DNA of 64,000 nt from Thereva unica (lineage: Eukaryota > Arthropoda > Insecta > Diptera > Therevidae). A program made the position numbers and the translations under genes. Below are positions 23,790-34,760 of this stretch, piece after piece (the first letter of the stretch is position 1; every line of letters begins with the position of its first letter). The notes below the pieces were generated by a model. That model worked only from the letters and a program-made list of their open reading frames with translations. It made no database searches and had not been told where the DNA came from. The stretch is from positions 49,948,953 through 50,012,952 of the forward strand of contig OX465283.1 of the NCBI GenBank assembly GCA_949987705.1, read 5' to 3'.

Positions 23790-25849
23790 GTCCATTCAAA
23801 ACGCGCGTTATGGTGTTCCAAAATAACTTCTTCTTCTTTAACGGCTCTACAACCGGGATCCGGTCCTGGCCTCGCGCAACTGTTCTCTCCACCGGTCCCG
23901 ATTCTGAGCCGATGTCATCCAGTTTGGCATCCCTAAACTCTGAGCGTCCTGGTCCACGCCATCCTTCCAGCGAAGGTTGGGCCTCCCTCGCTGTCGCACC
24001 CCATAGGTCTTACCGCAGAGAACTTTCCGAGCAGGCTCATCTTCACTCATACGAGCTAGATGCCCTGCCCACCGGAGCCTACCGAGCTTTATTTTCTTCA
24101 CAACATCTATGTCGCGATAGCGCTCGTAGATCTCGTCATTGTAGAGTCTCCGGAATCGTCGTTCCAAAATAACACCGTTAATAAAATCGAACCCTAAACG
24201 TTTTTGGGGTCGCTGATCACGAAAATCGAGGTCCCGCGGTCCTAAAACTAGGGCGTCACCCCTAAAAATGCAAAAAACACCCCTTTTTAGGGGGTTTTCG
24301 CGATTATTTCAATAATAATGAAAACTAATGCGATGAAATGCACTTTTTTTAATATTTATTTGCGAAGGGGGTTGATTTGTACTAAATTAAGGCGAACTTT
24401 ATGATAAGCGGTAGTCCTAAAGGGTTGAAACTACCCCTAAATTGGCGAAAAATGGCAAAAATTGTGAAATTTTTTTTTTTCAAGTTTATACTTCAAATTC
24501 GATTGTGGGCGTACTGTCAGGCAAAAATAAATTATTTTCAACCCTTAAGGGGTTAAAAGTACCCCTACTATAATAAAAACAACTTTATATAAAAAAATTG
24601 CCAAAAAATTTTTTGTGCTTTTTGTTTGAAATTTGGTTCAAAAGGTATTATCAGCAAAAAATTAATTTTTTCAACTCTTAAGGGAGTAAAACTACCCCCA
24701 CATTAAAATTGTAATTGGAACAAATTGAAATTTATTGTTTTGCATTAAAATTTTATATTTGATGAAATATTATTAAAACATTTGGAAATTTTTTAACCCT
24801 CTTCAAGGAGTTAAACCTTAGGTGTAAATTGAAAAAAAAAATTTCTTTTCGTAGATTGCAATTTAAATTTTTTTAATGAATTGTTTGAATAAAAATTCTT
24901 TTTATTAGAAAATATAAATTGATAAATTTTTGCAAGTTTTTTTATATAAAATTGTTTTTATTATAGTAGGGGTATTTTTAACCCCTTAAGGGTTGAAAAT
25001 AATTTTTTTTTGCCTGACAGTACGCCCACAATCGAATTTGAAGCATAAACTTGAAAAAAAATTTTTTTTACAATTTTTGCCATTTTTGGCCGATTTAGGG
25101 GTACTTTTAACCCTTTAGGAGTACCCCTTACCATGAAGTTCGCCTTAATTTAATATAAATCAACCACCTTCGCAAATAAATATTAAAAAAAGTGCATTTC
25201 ATCGCATAAGTTTTCATTATTACTGAAATAATCGCGAAAACCCCTAAAAAGGGGTGTTTTTTGCATTTTTAGGGGTGACGCCCTGGTTTTAGGACCGCGG
25301 GACCTCGATTTTCGTGATCAGCGACCCCAAAAACCTTTAGGGTTCGATTTTCTTAACGGTGTTATTTTGGAACACCCCCCTACCCCCCCCCCCTAGTTTT
25401 CAATGAACTATATGGTACGGGTAGTTTTAACCCCTTAAGGGTTGAAAATAATTTATTTTTGCCTGACAGTACGCCCACAATCGAATTTGAAGCATAAACT
25501 TGGGAAATTTTTTTTTTACAATTTTTGCCATTTTTCGCCAGTTTAGGGGTACTTTCAACCCTTTATGAGTACCCCTTACCATTAAGTTCGCCTTAAATTA
25601 GTATAAATCAACCCCCTTCACAAATAAATATTAAAAACAGTGCATTTCATCGCATTAGTATTCATTGTTACTGAAATAATCGCGAAAACTCCCTAAAAAG
25701 GGGTGTTTTCGCATTTTTAGGGTTGACGCCCTAATTTTAGGACCGCGGGACCTCGATTTTCGTGATCAGCGACCCCAAAAACCTTTAGGGTTCGATTTTC
25801 TTAACGGTGTTATTTTGGAACACCCCCCCCCCCAGCGTTTTGAATGGAC
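23790..25849. mobile_element. GTCCATTCAAAACGCG foldback complex
   Basis: The left end at 23790 reads GTCCATTCAAAACGCGCG and is preceded by TA. The right end at 25849 is its inverse and is followed by TA. Inside are two long complementary arms (about 24161-24590 and about 24950-25408) carrying AACACCGTTAA, AAATCGAACCCTAAA, GGGGTCGCTGATCACGAAAA, GGTCCCGCGGTCCTAAAAC and GGCGTACTGTCAGGCAAAAA. A second right arm (25410-25849) repeats the first and follows a diverged terminus (TTTTCAATGAACTA). The arms include runs of C or G of variable length. No coding sequence of its own is visible. A LINE piece is inserted in the left arm. Confidence 0.75.
23828..24160 (-). mobile_element. RTE-like LINE 3' end with 13-bp target duplication
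   Basis: On the minus strand the frame from about 24158 to 23847 is open. It encodes the C-terminus of the ORF2 protein, including FRRLYNDEIYERYRDIDVV, LGRLRWAGHLARM, RGRPNLRWKDGVDQD and NRDRWREQLRE, and is nearly identical to the copy at 50088. The 3' tail is (AAGAAG)n. The insertion is flanked by the 13-bp direct repeat GTTCCAAAATAAC at 23815-23827 and 24161-24173, which splits the left terminus of the foldback complex. Confidence 0.85.
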
Positions 25850-26002
25850 TATATGTGAAAGAGTCTAAGCTTAGGTGCCACCCGTTATACTACCAGTCCG
25901 CCATCTTGTTTACTTTATGGTGCAATGTCTGGTAGTAAGCTTAGCTCGAAGATAGAAAAAGAAGATGAAAGGTTAAGAGCAGTCTGGAGGATGCATGGAG
26001 GA

Positions 26003-27650
26003 TGCTCTACAACCGGGATCCGGTCCTGGCCTCGCGCAACTGTTCTCTCCACCGGTCCCGATTCTGAACCGATGTCACCCAGTTTGGCATCCCTAAACTC
26101 TTAGCGTCCTGGTCTACGCCATTCTTCCAGCCAAGGTTGGGTCTCCCTGGCTGTCGCAACCCACAAGTCTTACCGAAGAGAACTTTCTGGGCTCTCTCAT
26201 ACTAGCTAGATGCCCTGCCCACCGGAGCCTACCGAGCTTTATTTCCTTCACAACATCTACATATGTCGCGATATCGCTCGTAGATCTCGTCATTGTAGAG
26301 TCCTCGGAATCGTCCTTCCTCACATACGAGGCCAACAATCCTCCGAAGTATTTTTCTCTCGAACACGCCCAAGAGGTTGAGTCCTTTTTGGTAAGCACCC
26401 ACGTTTCGGATGCATATGTGAGAACCGGTAAGACCATCGTCTTATATAGTAAAAGTTTAGACGTTATGGTTACACGCTTGGATTTAAAGAGCCTTGACAG
26501 ATTATAGTAGGCTTTGTTGGCTTTTAACAGTCGTGCGCGTACTTCTGCTTCCATGCTATTGTCGGCTGCTACTATTGCCCCAAGGTAGGTAAATGGTCTA
26601 CTCTGACTATGCTATCATACGCGGCTTTAAAGTCTATGAAGAGGTGTTGAATTGCGTTTTGAAACTCGACATTTTTCCATAGCCTGCCTCAAGGTGAAAA
26701 TCTGATCAGTTGTTGATTTGCCTGACCTGAAACCATACTGGTATTTCGTCTATGATGTTTCTGGCGTATGGGACCATTATGTTTCGAAGGATAGCGGAGA
26801 ATATCTTATACACGGTACTCAACAACGTTATACCGCGATAATTCGGTAGAACTCCCGCGCCTGGTGCGGCCGTCGCTCTCTGTACTGTTTTAGTTCACAG
26901 ACGAAATTTTTTTCCCAGGCTTCCTTTTTTCGTCTGTGAATCCTTTACATGTCTCTTTGCTTGGCCCGCGTTCTCTGAGACTTCTGCATTCTTACGTTCA
27001 GTTGCCAGTTCCGATCTCTACGACTTCTGCCTAAAATGGGATCAGCAGCATCAATCACAATATTCCCAGTAGGCTCCCAGCCTACTTTAGCGTTCAGATC
27101 TCCCAGAATGATTTTTAGATCATACAGGCAGGCATTAAGTTCCCGTTCAACTAATTCGAAGAATTCTTCTTTATCATCATCCGGGGACTATTCTGTAGGT
27201 GCGTGAACGTTTATGAAGCTGGTGTTCTTAAACTTGCCTCGCACACGAAGGGTGCATAGCCTTTCATTTATTGCTTTAAAGCCGATATGGTAGGCTTCAT
27301 TCTTTTGCTGACCATAAAACCTACTCCGAACACATGGTGTTTTTAATGACAGCTGTAATATACGTCATACTCAGGTTTTTGCAAAACACCATTCTCTGTC
27401 TGTCCACCTCATCTCCTGGATGGCGGTAATATCAGCTTAATACTTTGACAGCGTATCGGCTAGATGTTCTGGAGCACGAGTTCTGTAACGAGTTCGAACA
27501 TTCCATGAGGAAATTCGTAAATCGTTTTGCCTTTTTCGTTGCCGTTGATTCCTGTATCTGAGGCATGTTGCTCGTTCGAAAAATAAGCTTGTGTCTTGAT
27601 TTTTAGTTTTCAAAAATCCCAGAATTTTTTGAGAATGTTGGAGCAAGATA
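26003..27650 (-). pseudogene. RTE-like LINE, internally deleted and frameshifted
   Basis: On the minus strand the element runs from an endonuclease start (RISSWNVRT at about 27514-27490, followed by LADTLSKY) through degraded endonuclease sequence (27440-27060). A remnant of the NYRGITLLSTVYKIFS region of the RT follows near 26800-26850. Most of the RT core, including the YADD box, is missing. The C-terminal part (26554 down to 26114) is mostly open: ARLLKANKAYY, SKLLLYKTMVLPVLTYASET, ERKYFGGL and LGRLRWAGHL. It ends with the same 3' terminus as the copies at 23828 and 50088. Full-length members of this clade have an endonuclease-RT ORF of roughly 1000 codons, so well over a third is gone here. 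Confidence 0.8.
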
Positions 27651-27654
27651 ATAT

Positions 27655-28000
27655 AGTTGGAATCTCGCGAATCAAAAGAGATATCGACTTCATTGAAAAG
27701 TATTAACGTAAATGTGGTCTGAAAAGATTTTCATGAAATTCGGTCGAGTCGCTTTTTTGTTTAAGCCATATCGCGCGAACGAATAATGAAACCGTCTTCG
27801 TCGAGGTGCAGAACGAAGGGTATTATTATTATTTGGTCAAACCGTTTTTTTAATTATTTTTGCACTTACACGTTATCGCGCGAACCAAAAATGATATCGA
27901 CTTCATTAAGGATCCGTTCGAGGAATATTAACGAAAACATGCTCTAAAAAAATGTCATAACATTCGCCGAGCCGTTTTTTTGTTTAAATCAAAGAACTTC
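27655..28000 (-). repeat. about 130-bp periodic repeat, copy 3 (inverted)
   Basis: In reverse complement this repeats the landmarks of 21400-21862: GGCTCG.C-type, GAAATCTTTTCAGA, TTAATA and GATATCTCTTTTGATTCGCG-like phrases occur twice or more. It directly abuts the 5' end of the RTE-like pseudogene. Confidence 0.55.
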
Positions 28001-28029
28001 GACTAAAGGTCACAAGCACCTTAAATCGG

Positions 28030-28265
28030 ACGGAGCACTTCAGTTTATCAGCAGCGTTTCAACAACTTCAGAACGAATTCGACCACTCACTCTAGTGAAG
28101 CGAACGAAGTACGAAGGAAATGTGCGCTGTTTGCTAACGCCCAGGAAAAATAGATTCTCTAGAAAAATCTTGTAGATTTTCCACTGTTATCCTTATTTAA
28201 ACTAGCTTCTCTGGGCACCAGTTCTGGTACTAGTCCATTTCCCACTAGTACTAAAATAATTACCT
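28030..28265 (+). repeat. dispersed repeat shared with 51430-51690
   Basis: Shared phrases in order are AGTTTATCAGC.GCG, ACGAATTCGA.CAC.C.CTCTAGTG, CACTAGAAAAATCTTGTA-like, GTTCTG.TACTAGTC and TTTCCCACTAGT. The identity is moderate and there is no coding content. I could not define termini. Confidence 0.55.
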
Positions 28266-28311
28266 TTCTAAGCTATTTTCCAGGAGTTTTGTTAGTTTGG
28301 AGAATCAGATG

Positions 28312-28417
28312 TATTTTTTTTTTTTTTGAAGTCGAGTGGTTCAGGGAAAGCCCATATGTACTGTCGACAATCTATTTTTTTCGTATAGAGTGCGGAACTA
28401 GAAAGGAACTGTGAAAT
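28312..28417 (-). mobile_element. tRNA-derived SINE, 3' fragment
   Basis: This starts with a T run (the A tail in reverse), then sequence matching the SINE 3' end at 55737-55855, including GTACTGTCGACAATCTATTT and CGTATAGAGTG. It is 5'-truncated. Confidence 0.7.
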
Positions 28418-29639
28418 TGGTGTGCTTTTTTCATTACAATTTAATATTATTATTATGCCCGTGAGCCGCGTGTTTGACACACCTGCTTTATAGCGTCATA
28501 GGAAAAAGGACTAGTGAGAAATGTTACATCGAGGTTCAACTATGTAACCTTCTGACCAAATTTCTGGCCAAGACTAGATACATTAACTAGGTTTCACTCA
28601 TTTAAATTGCTCCAAATTGAATAATCGCCGCCAATTCAAACTAAGCACCAAATCCCAATACCCTTAACAGATAATTCGCACTTTATACAGACCCAATTAT
28701 GTGTTACAAAATATTAAGTTTGCAAAATCCGCAATTATTCATAGTTAACAATGTGCCGACGCAGAAATTGATACATGTGGATAACATTTCAAATTAATCA
28801 CCTCTGCGCCTGCGTAACTAGAAACTAATTGTAATGGATCATTGCTTGCTCATCAATTTGAGCTCATCAAGCGCCTTTTGTAAAAAAACAAGATTGTTTT
28901 TTTTTTCAATTCTTCGAAGTAACACAAAAACTGCACTCATTTCTCAAATTGAATGCAATCTAAGTCTTTGTTATTTTTTGAAACAATATAAAAGGGCGGG
29001 AATCTTTGCACCATTTATTAAGCAATCGCCCATCATGATGGATAATCCTCGCCAAAATGAAAACGAAACATCATCAGTCGCCGCTTTATACTGCGGTGAT
29101 TAATTGCCAATCGTTTCTAAAAATTGACCAACAACTTGCCGTATAGATGTGGCCTTCGTCCGTCCGAACAGAACAAACAGCACAAAAAGGTGTCGATAAC
29201 CTACTAAAATATTTCAACTTACTTCCAACTTTTTTCTGTAAATACTGGGAATTCAATACTGATATTGTTATTATTGCTATAAGTTTCAACAATTATGAGA
29301 AAGATTCTTTCAGCGATTGCGATGCAAGTTGATATTTTTTAATGGAACTATGTATTTGGGAGATGAGGGCACCGCGTCGATCGGTTTGCGCGAAGAGAAA
29401 GCTGAACCTGAAGCGGGACGTTTGTGGTTTGCGGTTGATACTTTGTCATAGGTTGCTGCATAGCCTTGATCAAGGATAAGATTTGTTTCTAACCGAGACT
29501 TGGAATTCTCCAAACCAAAGCTGCCGCTGCTCCGCCTTTCACAATTTGATGATGCTGCAGAAAATATATTTTTTCCTGCTAATCACTTTTCCAAGTAAAA
29601 CAGTTCATAGCCAAGTATAACCACTCGGTATCAGTGCTG
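28418..29639. other. intergenic, no gene supported
   Basis: There are short frames only (longest 89 codons). None shows a known domain, and no RNA gene was recognised. Confidence 0.4.
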
Positions 29640-29925
29640 TCACTTTACTCCAATTGTAATAGATCTACTCCACTAGTCCAAGAGCTAGTGACAGATTTGC
29701 AAAGTGATTTTGCAGAGGATGGGCCTTTGATATATGTTAGATTACTTAAAGCACAACTGATTAACACTTTGACGGCCGCACGCTATGATAAAAATCTGGG
29801 CACTTGTCGCCGCATATATTGATGAAAATTACTGGCTGCCGCCGGCAATTTTTACAAATTCTGAAGTAATTAATGAGCTAAAAAACAAATTATGTAATAA
29901 GTCGAAATCCGTACTTTTTCAACGT
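29640..29925 (+). pseudogene. possible hAT-type transposase C-terminal fragment
   Basis: The + strand reads PLVQELVTDLQSDF, then LLKAQLINTLTA, then (after a frameshift near 29800) AAYIDENYWLPPAIF and VINELKNKL. The spacing resembles the region of hAT/ZBED-type transposases where a long helix is followed by a D-P-R-Y/F-K-like motif. The match is by eye and weak, and the characteristic motif is altered. No termini were found. Confidence 0.35.
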
Positions 29926-29953
29926 TTTTATTATTTAAAAGGATTTTGTTAGT

Positions 29954-31688
29954 TTAATATTTTCTTTTAATATGATAGTTTTCAAAACATTTTCCAACAT
30001 GCAACGGAACGTTACATGAGGAGCACATAAATGCTGTTGAGCTTCTTTTCTTGGCAGCGGAGCAGACTCTGCATGCTCTGCGGGGATTTCCTAATTTTCC
30101 TTTTCCGATAATTCGAATAATTTTATGCTTTCGCATTTCCGGACACAACCTATCAATCGAATCATATTTCGAAACTCGTGCAGTACGTTCGTCATAAACG
30201 CATTGACCTAGTTTAAAAGAATATGTAGTTGGAAGTAGAAATTATAGAATTATTTATCATACTTGATTGTGATTCGTCGGTTTCGATTGTAGTTTCTAGC
30301 CATGAGTTTGCTACACCTAATAAATATTTTTTAAATCGGATATTATTACCAGAACTTTTCACATAATATTGATGAGCTGAGCATTGAACAAGGCTGCATT
30401 TATGAAGTATAAAACAGTTTTTTTCGTCCATTTTTTTGTTTTTAGTAAAATTGAATAATATGATAAGTATTGGTCAGCGCGGTCTACACCCTTCATGTAC
30501 TTGTTGTACTCGACTATGCAAGTCGGCTTTGTAACGGTTTTTTTGGTCTTAGGATTGGTGATATCAACCATATTTGCTGAATGCATTGTTGATATCATAT
30601 ATACTAATTTTTTTTTCATTTGGAATGCCTGGATTAGGATACTGCCCTTCCTTCTAAACTCTGTTTCAGTCTCCTTTAAATTTATGTTTTTCAAGCATGG
30701 TGGTACACCTCTGTTCTTTCGTAATGTTCCGCATGTATTGGTCTTCTTTTTTAATAATTCTTCTGAGACTGCTACACTGTTGTAATAATTGTCCATATAG
30801 ATTTCATGCCACAAATTGAGATATGGTGATAATACAGAAATTATTGTCTCTTGTAATTTTATTCCCTGAGCACAATAAATTTCAAAATTGCATATATATC
30901 CAGAACGAGCCTCGCATACCATACGTACTAATATTCCATATTTGATGATTTTATCGGGATTATAAGTTCGAAAGGAAAGTCTTCCGCGCCATGGAATAAT
31001 AGCTTCATCCAAAGACAATTCCTTCGTAGGTTTATAAATGGTTTGAAATTTGTTTTTAAAATATGTTGTCACTGGGTTAACTTTATCCAATCGCTCTCGA
31101 CAATTATCATTGTTACTGAAATGCCAGTATCGCCATATTTGGCGAAATCTATTCCTCGTCATAACTTTTCCGAAAATTGGAGTAGAGATTAGTGGATTAG
31201 TTGACCAATACTCATCTTTTTCATTTTTTTTACTAATCCCATTAAAATTATTAGGGCTAAAAAATTTTTTATTTCGGCTATATCTACATCAGTCCACTTT
31301 TTATTTTTATTGATGTTGGAATTATTTTTCTGCTGTTCATGGTAACGATTGGTTTCCATTACAAATAACTCCAATAAATCATCTCCGAGGAGAAGCTCCG
31401 CAGTTGATCGTATATTGCAATTTTCAAGTGGTATTTGCACTCCAGATTCTTCTAAACAATTTTGAATATTCTCAACACTGTCTTGGCATGACCATTCAAC
31501 TTCCTCTTTATTGGAATTATTCTCCTCTTCATGTAAATCATTATCTTCTATTACTGGCCTAAACAGATTGACCACTCTTCTGACTCCGAACTCACTTCCA
31601 CTGTCTGAATCTTCGTCACTTATTCTGATACTTGAGGGCTAATATCTGATAGAATATCAGCATACACTTCATCATCACTTTCCGACAT
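29954..31688 (-). pseudogene. piggyBac-type transposase, frameshifted
   Basis: This reads on the minus strand from ATG at 31688 (MSESDDEVYADILSD..., acidic N-terminus), with a frameshift near 31625, then open to 31189. The second block (31162-30359) contains TRNRFRQIWRYWHFSNN, SLDEAIIPWRGR (first catalytic Asp), YMDNYYNS (second Asp) and GVDRADQYLSYY (third acidic site). It matches the DDE_Tnp_1_7 family. After frameshifts near 30400 and 30230, a cysteine-rich C-terminal finger follows (CRVC, FMCSSCNVPLHVGKC), as in other piggyBac transposases. The total of roughly 570 codons is close to full length. All three catalytic positions remain, so the loss of function is by frameshifts. I could not find convincing TTAA-flanked terminal repeats. 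Confidence 0.85.
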
Positions 31689-31860
31689 TTTACAGATATA
31701 TATTTAATGACTGTAAGGCTGAAGCCACACTGAACCAGGCAGAACAAAATCAAAGTAAAAGAAAAGAATTTTCATACTAATTCACACAACTCAAAGCAAA
31801 ACAAACAAAACAGTTTTCCAAAATGTTAGCAAGCTTTTGCTTGTTTGTGTGCTGCTCGTA

Positions 31861-32284
31861 GTACATTCAAAACGCGGGGGGGGGGGGTGTTCCAAAATAA
31901 CACCGTTAAGAAAATCGAACCTTAAAGGTTTTTGGGGTCGCTAATCACGAAAATCGGGGTCCCGCGGTCCTAAAACATGGGCGTCACCCTTAAAAATGCA
32001 AAAAACACCCCTTTTTAGGGGTTTTCGCGATTATTTCAATAATAATGAAAACTAATGCAATGAAATACACTTTTTTTAATATTTATTTGCGAAGGTGGTT
32101 GATTTGTACTAAATCAAGGCGAATTTTATGATAAGGGGTAATCCTAAAAGTAAAAAAAAATTTTTTTTATATAAAGTTGATTGTTATAATTGTAGGGGTA
32201 GGGGTGCGACCCCAAAAACCTTTAGGGTTCGATTTTCTTAACGGTGTTATTTTGGAACACCCCCCCCCCGCGTTTTGAATGGAC
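31861..32284. mobile_element. GTCCATTCAAAACGCG foldback MITE, complete 424-bp copy
   Basis: The termini are G.ACATTCAAAACGCG at 31861 and, inverted, CGCGTTTTGAATGGAC ending at 32284. Each is flanked by TA (31859-31860 and 32285-32286). A run of G follows the left end and a run of C precedes the right. Both arms then carry TGTTCCAAAATAACACCGTT, AAGAAAATCGAACC and GGTTTTTGGGGTC. The interior is a shortened version of the arms at 23790-25849. The TA flanks and absence of coding suggest a Tc1/mariner-like MITE, which is inference. Confidence 0.8.
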
Positions 32285-32439
32285 TATCGGTGCAGTGTGT
32301 GCTTAGCCTAAATGTAGCCTTTAAATGCGAAATATTAGAAGAAGTTAAGGCATAGTAAACTTAGTTTCAACCAATAACATTGCAAAGTATTTTTTCGCGA
32401 GAAAACCAGTAGTAAAAATATCATAATAAATATTTGCAA

Positions 32440-32523
32440 TCGCCAGAAAATTAAAATCACATAAATGTGACTCCGGCCGATAACCGCCAGAAAATTGAAA
32501 TCACAAAAATGTGACTCCGGCCG
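32440..32523 (+). repeat. two-copy tandem repeat, about 42 bp
   Basis: Two adjacent units of the form CGCCAGAAAATT.AAATCACA, then AAATGTGACTCCGGCCG, differ at a few bases. The function is unknown. Confidence 0.7.
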
Positions 32524-32569
32524 TCAAAGTGGACTAATCGCCAATTCGAGTCTACTTAAGTTTTAATTT

Positions 32570-33200
32570 TATGAATTTTTGAACTTGTAGATTTTTTGAC
32601 CACGAAAAAAGTGATATTGCAGAGGATGGGACTTGGTATATAGGTAAATTGGGTTGCTCCCACCTCATATTCCGATTGCCATCTCGTTTGGAGGTTAGGT
32701 TTGAATTTTGGGAATTTTTGAAAATGTCGGTTTGGTCCAGTTGAACAAAGTGATATTGCAGAGGATGGGATTTGGTATAATGGTGAGATAGACCACCAAT
32801 AGCCCAAATTCGGGTGCCCATCTCATATCGTCACCCTTATGCCAGAGACGCGAAAGTGTAAATCTGCAGTTTTGAGTTATTGCTAGATAAATGTTCAAAC
32901 TGTCTCTAAAAGACTGTCTCTATCAGATTTTTTTTACGCGTCCAATCTTTTTTTAATATAGCTATACCTATAATAAACACACATTCGTACTTCTGGCATG
33001 GCGTCTTTGTACCATTTTGCATTACAAAACCCTATTAGCGCGAGAGTGAAAAATTTGCACTTTCGCGTCTCTGGCATAAGGGTGACGATATGTAATCAAG
33101 GTTTCCATTTTGGCGGCTTTTGATTTTGTAGCCATTTTGGGTATGACCCAAGTGATTTTGCAGAACCTAAAATTTGGACCATAGGTTCTTGGTATCTACC
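32570..33200. repeat. duplicated repeat unit split by a MITE
   Basis: The phrase AAGTGATATTGCAGAGGATG occurs at about 32609 and 32749, about 140 bp apart. A diverged form (AAGTGATTTTGCAGAACC) occurs at about 33150, after the MITE at 32824-33093. So the MITE interrupts this repeat family. Reading frames in it are shadows of one another. Confidence 0.5.
32824..33093. mobile_element. 270-bp MITE with about 35-bp terminal inverted repeats
   Basis: The left end reads CATATCGTCACCCTTATGCC, then AGAGACGCGAAAGTG. The right end carries the reverse complement (CACTTTCGCGTCTCTGGCAT, then AAGGGTGACGATATG). The interior has no coding content. A target duplication could not be fixed with certainty. Confidence 0.7.
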
Positions 33201-33289
33201 AAATGCTACATTTTCAATCCCATCTCCTTTCCATTAATATTTTCAGTTTAATTGAGAAAAATTGGTTGATTGACGTCAGAGCAAAATTC

Positions 33290-33911
33290 TAATGAAGTCC
33301 CCTAACTAAATGTTAACTCCTAAACTAATTATCGTAGACCAAGGTTATTAGGTTCATATTTTAGTTAAATGTGTATTATTTTATTTAGCATAAAGAGCAA
33401 AAACTTGAGTGATTTCGTTTATAAGATATGTATATTAGGTTCAAAATATGAGCAAAATGCTAAAATATTAGGATTTTCCTCGCGCTTTTAACTAAATACC
33501 TTCTTAACGGAATTCTTTTCTTAATATCAAATAAAATAATACACATTTATCTAAAATATGAACCTAATTATGTTGGTCTACGTTAATTAGTTTAGGAGTT
33601 ATTCAAGTTTAAGTAGATTTTAAAAAATATATGTTTTTCTTTCGTAAACACCCTGTATCTAGTGGGTAGTGGGGATAGGTTCCTCTCTAGAGCTTTTTTT
33701 TTCTCCAAATACATCCAATCACCCCAAAAAATATTACCCACGTTGTCCAACAAAGAATTTATTGAACGTCTGAAAACTCATACAACTTGCGGATTAGGGG
33801 GTATGAGTATTTGAAATCTTTAAAACGAAATAACTCATGAATGGAAACTCCTATGAAAAATTTGCTGGTTTTAGGGGTACAACCAATTTCCCGACACTTT
33901 TTAAAAAAAAA
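33290..33911 (+). repeat. dispersed repeat shared with 58830-59470
   Basis: In the same order as at 58.8-59.5 kb there are ACTTGAGTGA, GTTTA.AAGATA, TTAGTTTAGGAGTTATTCAA-like, CACCCTGTA, TCCTCTCTAGA, TTTTCTCCAAA, CCAACA.AG.ATTTATTGAA and GGTATGAGTATTT-like phrases. The copies are diverged and non-coding. Confidence 0.6.
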
Positions 33912-34073
33912 CTCTACTTACTGGCTTTAGCATTGCCTGCTTTCCATGCGTTCGCTGGATGTGATTTCAACCCGTCCTTTTATAGACGGGGAAAAACAAA
34001 GCCATTTGAACTAATGGAGCAGAATGAAAGATATACATATAAGGGCGTTTATGAACATAAGTCTATACCTTTT

Positions 34074-34251
34074 CAACTTCAAATTGGGACTAAACAATTT
34101 CAAATTGAGACTAAACAGTTTCAAATTGGGAGTAAACAGTTTCAAATTGGGACTAAACAATTTAAAATTGGGAATAAACAATTTTAAATTGGGAATAAAC
34201 AACTTCAAATTGGGAATAAACAATTTCAAATTGGGATCGAACAATTTGAAG
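34074..34251 (+). repeat. 21-bp tandem array (left arm)
   Basis: Eight full units and a partial one, each close to CAATTTCAAATTGGGACTAAA. Because 21 is a multiple of three, all frames stay open in places and give artificial repetitive peptides on both strands. These are not genes. Confidence 0.9.
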
Positions 34252-34375
34252 TAATAAATGGACAACTATTATGTAGTAAAGATTAAAGTATTAATTATTT
34301 TTAATAAGTCTGGAATAAATATGAACACAGATAAACAACATAAAAACATTATTTAAAAACGAACATCCACCATAT

Positions 34376-34760
34376 TTAATGCATCGCACCTTTGAACATG
34401 GGCAGTTTTGTGCAATTCACAACAGTTTGATTTCTTTTATCATTAATTAACATGGTTTGTAACCGTTGTAAACGATATTCGGCTTGATTCATATTAGCCC
34501 TGTCGTCACCGGTTGGAATTTGTAGCGTTTGAATTGCTAATTCTATTTTAACGTTAGCTTTTAAGCTGGAACAAGCGTGCTCGATAGTTAGTCCTTGGAC
34601 TATATGGTCCAAGTCTAAGTCGGGAATGTTTTCTGCTTGATATTCTAAAAGTTGCTGAGCATAATTACGCCTTTTAATTTTATTTTTCTCGCTGTTCACT
34701 CTTTGTGGTTGTAACGGTCGGTCGGAAAATTTATTTTGATTGGGGAATTTAGGTGGAAAT
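34376..34760 (-). CDS. unidentified ORF inside the foldback element
   Basis: The frame with a Met start is 34699-34376 (107 codons), but it is open further upstream (to about 34760) through PPKFPNQNKFSDRPLQPQRV. The sequence is hydrophilic and Gln/Asn-rich, with a predicted helical stretch (YRLQRLQTMLINDKR). The Pro/Gln-rich upstream part and a helix-rich C-terminus are loosely like retroelement Gag proteins, but I see no zinc knuckle (CCHC). I do not recognise the family. It is the only plausible coding region in the element. Confidence 0.35.

Noticed and set aside
34024..34265. Repetitive frames on both strands (FKLG-type and PNLKLF-type peptides)
   Set aside because: They arise because the 21-bp tandem unit is a multiple of three. 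Both strands and several frames stay open by arithmetic, and no start context or homologue supports them.
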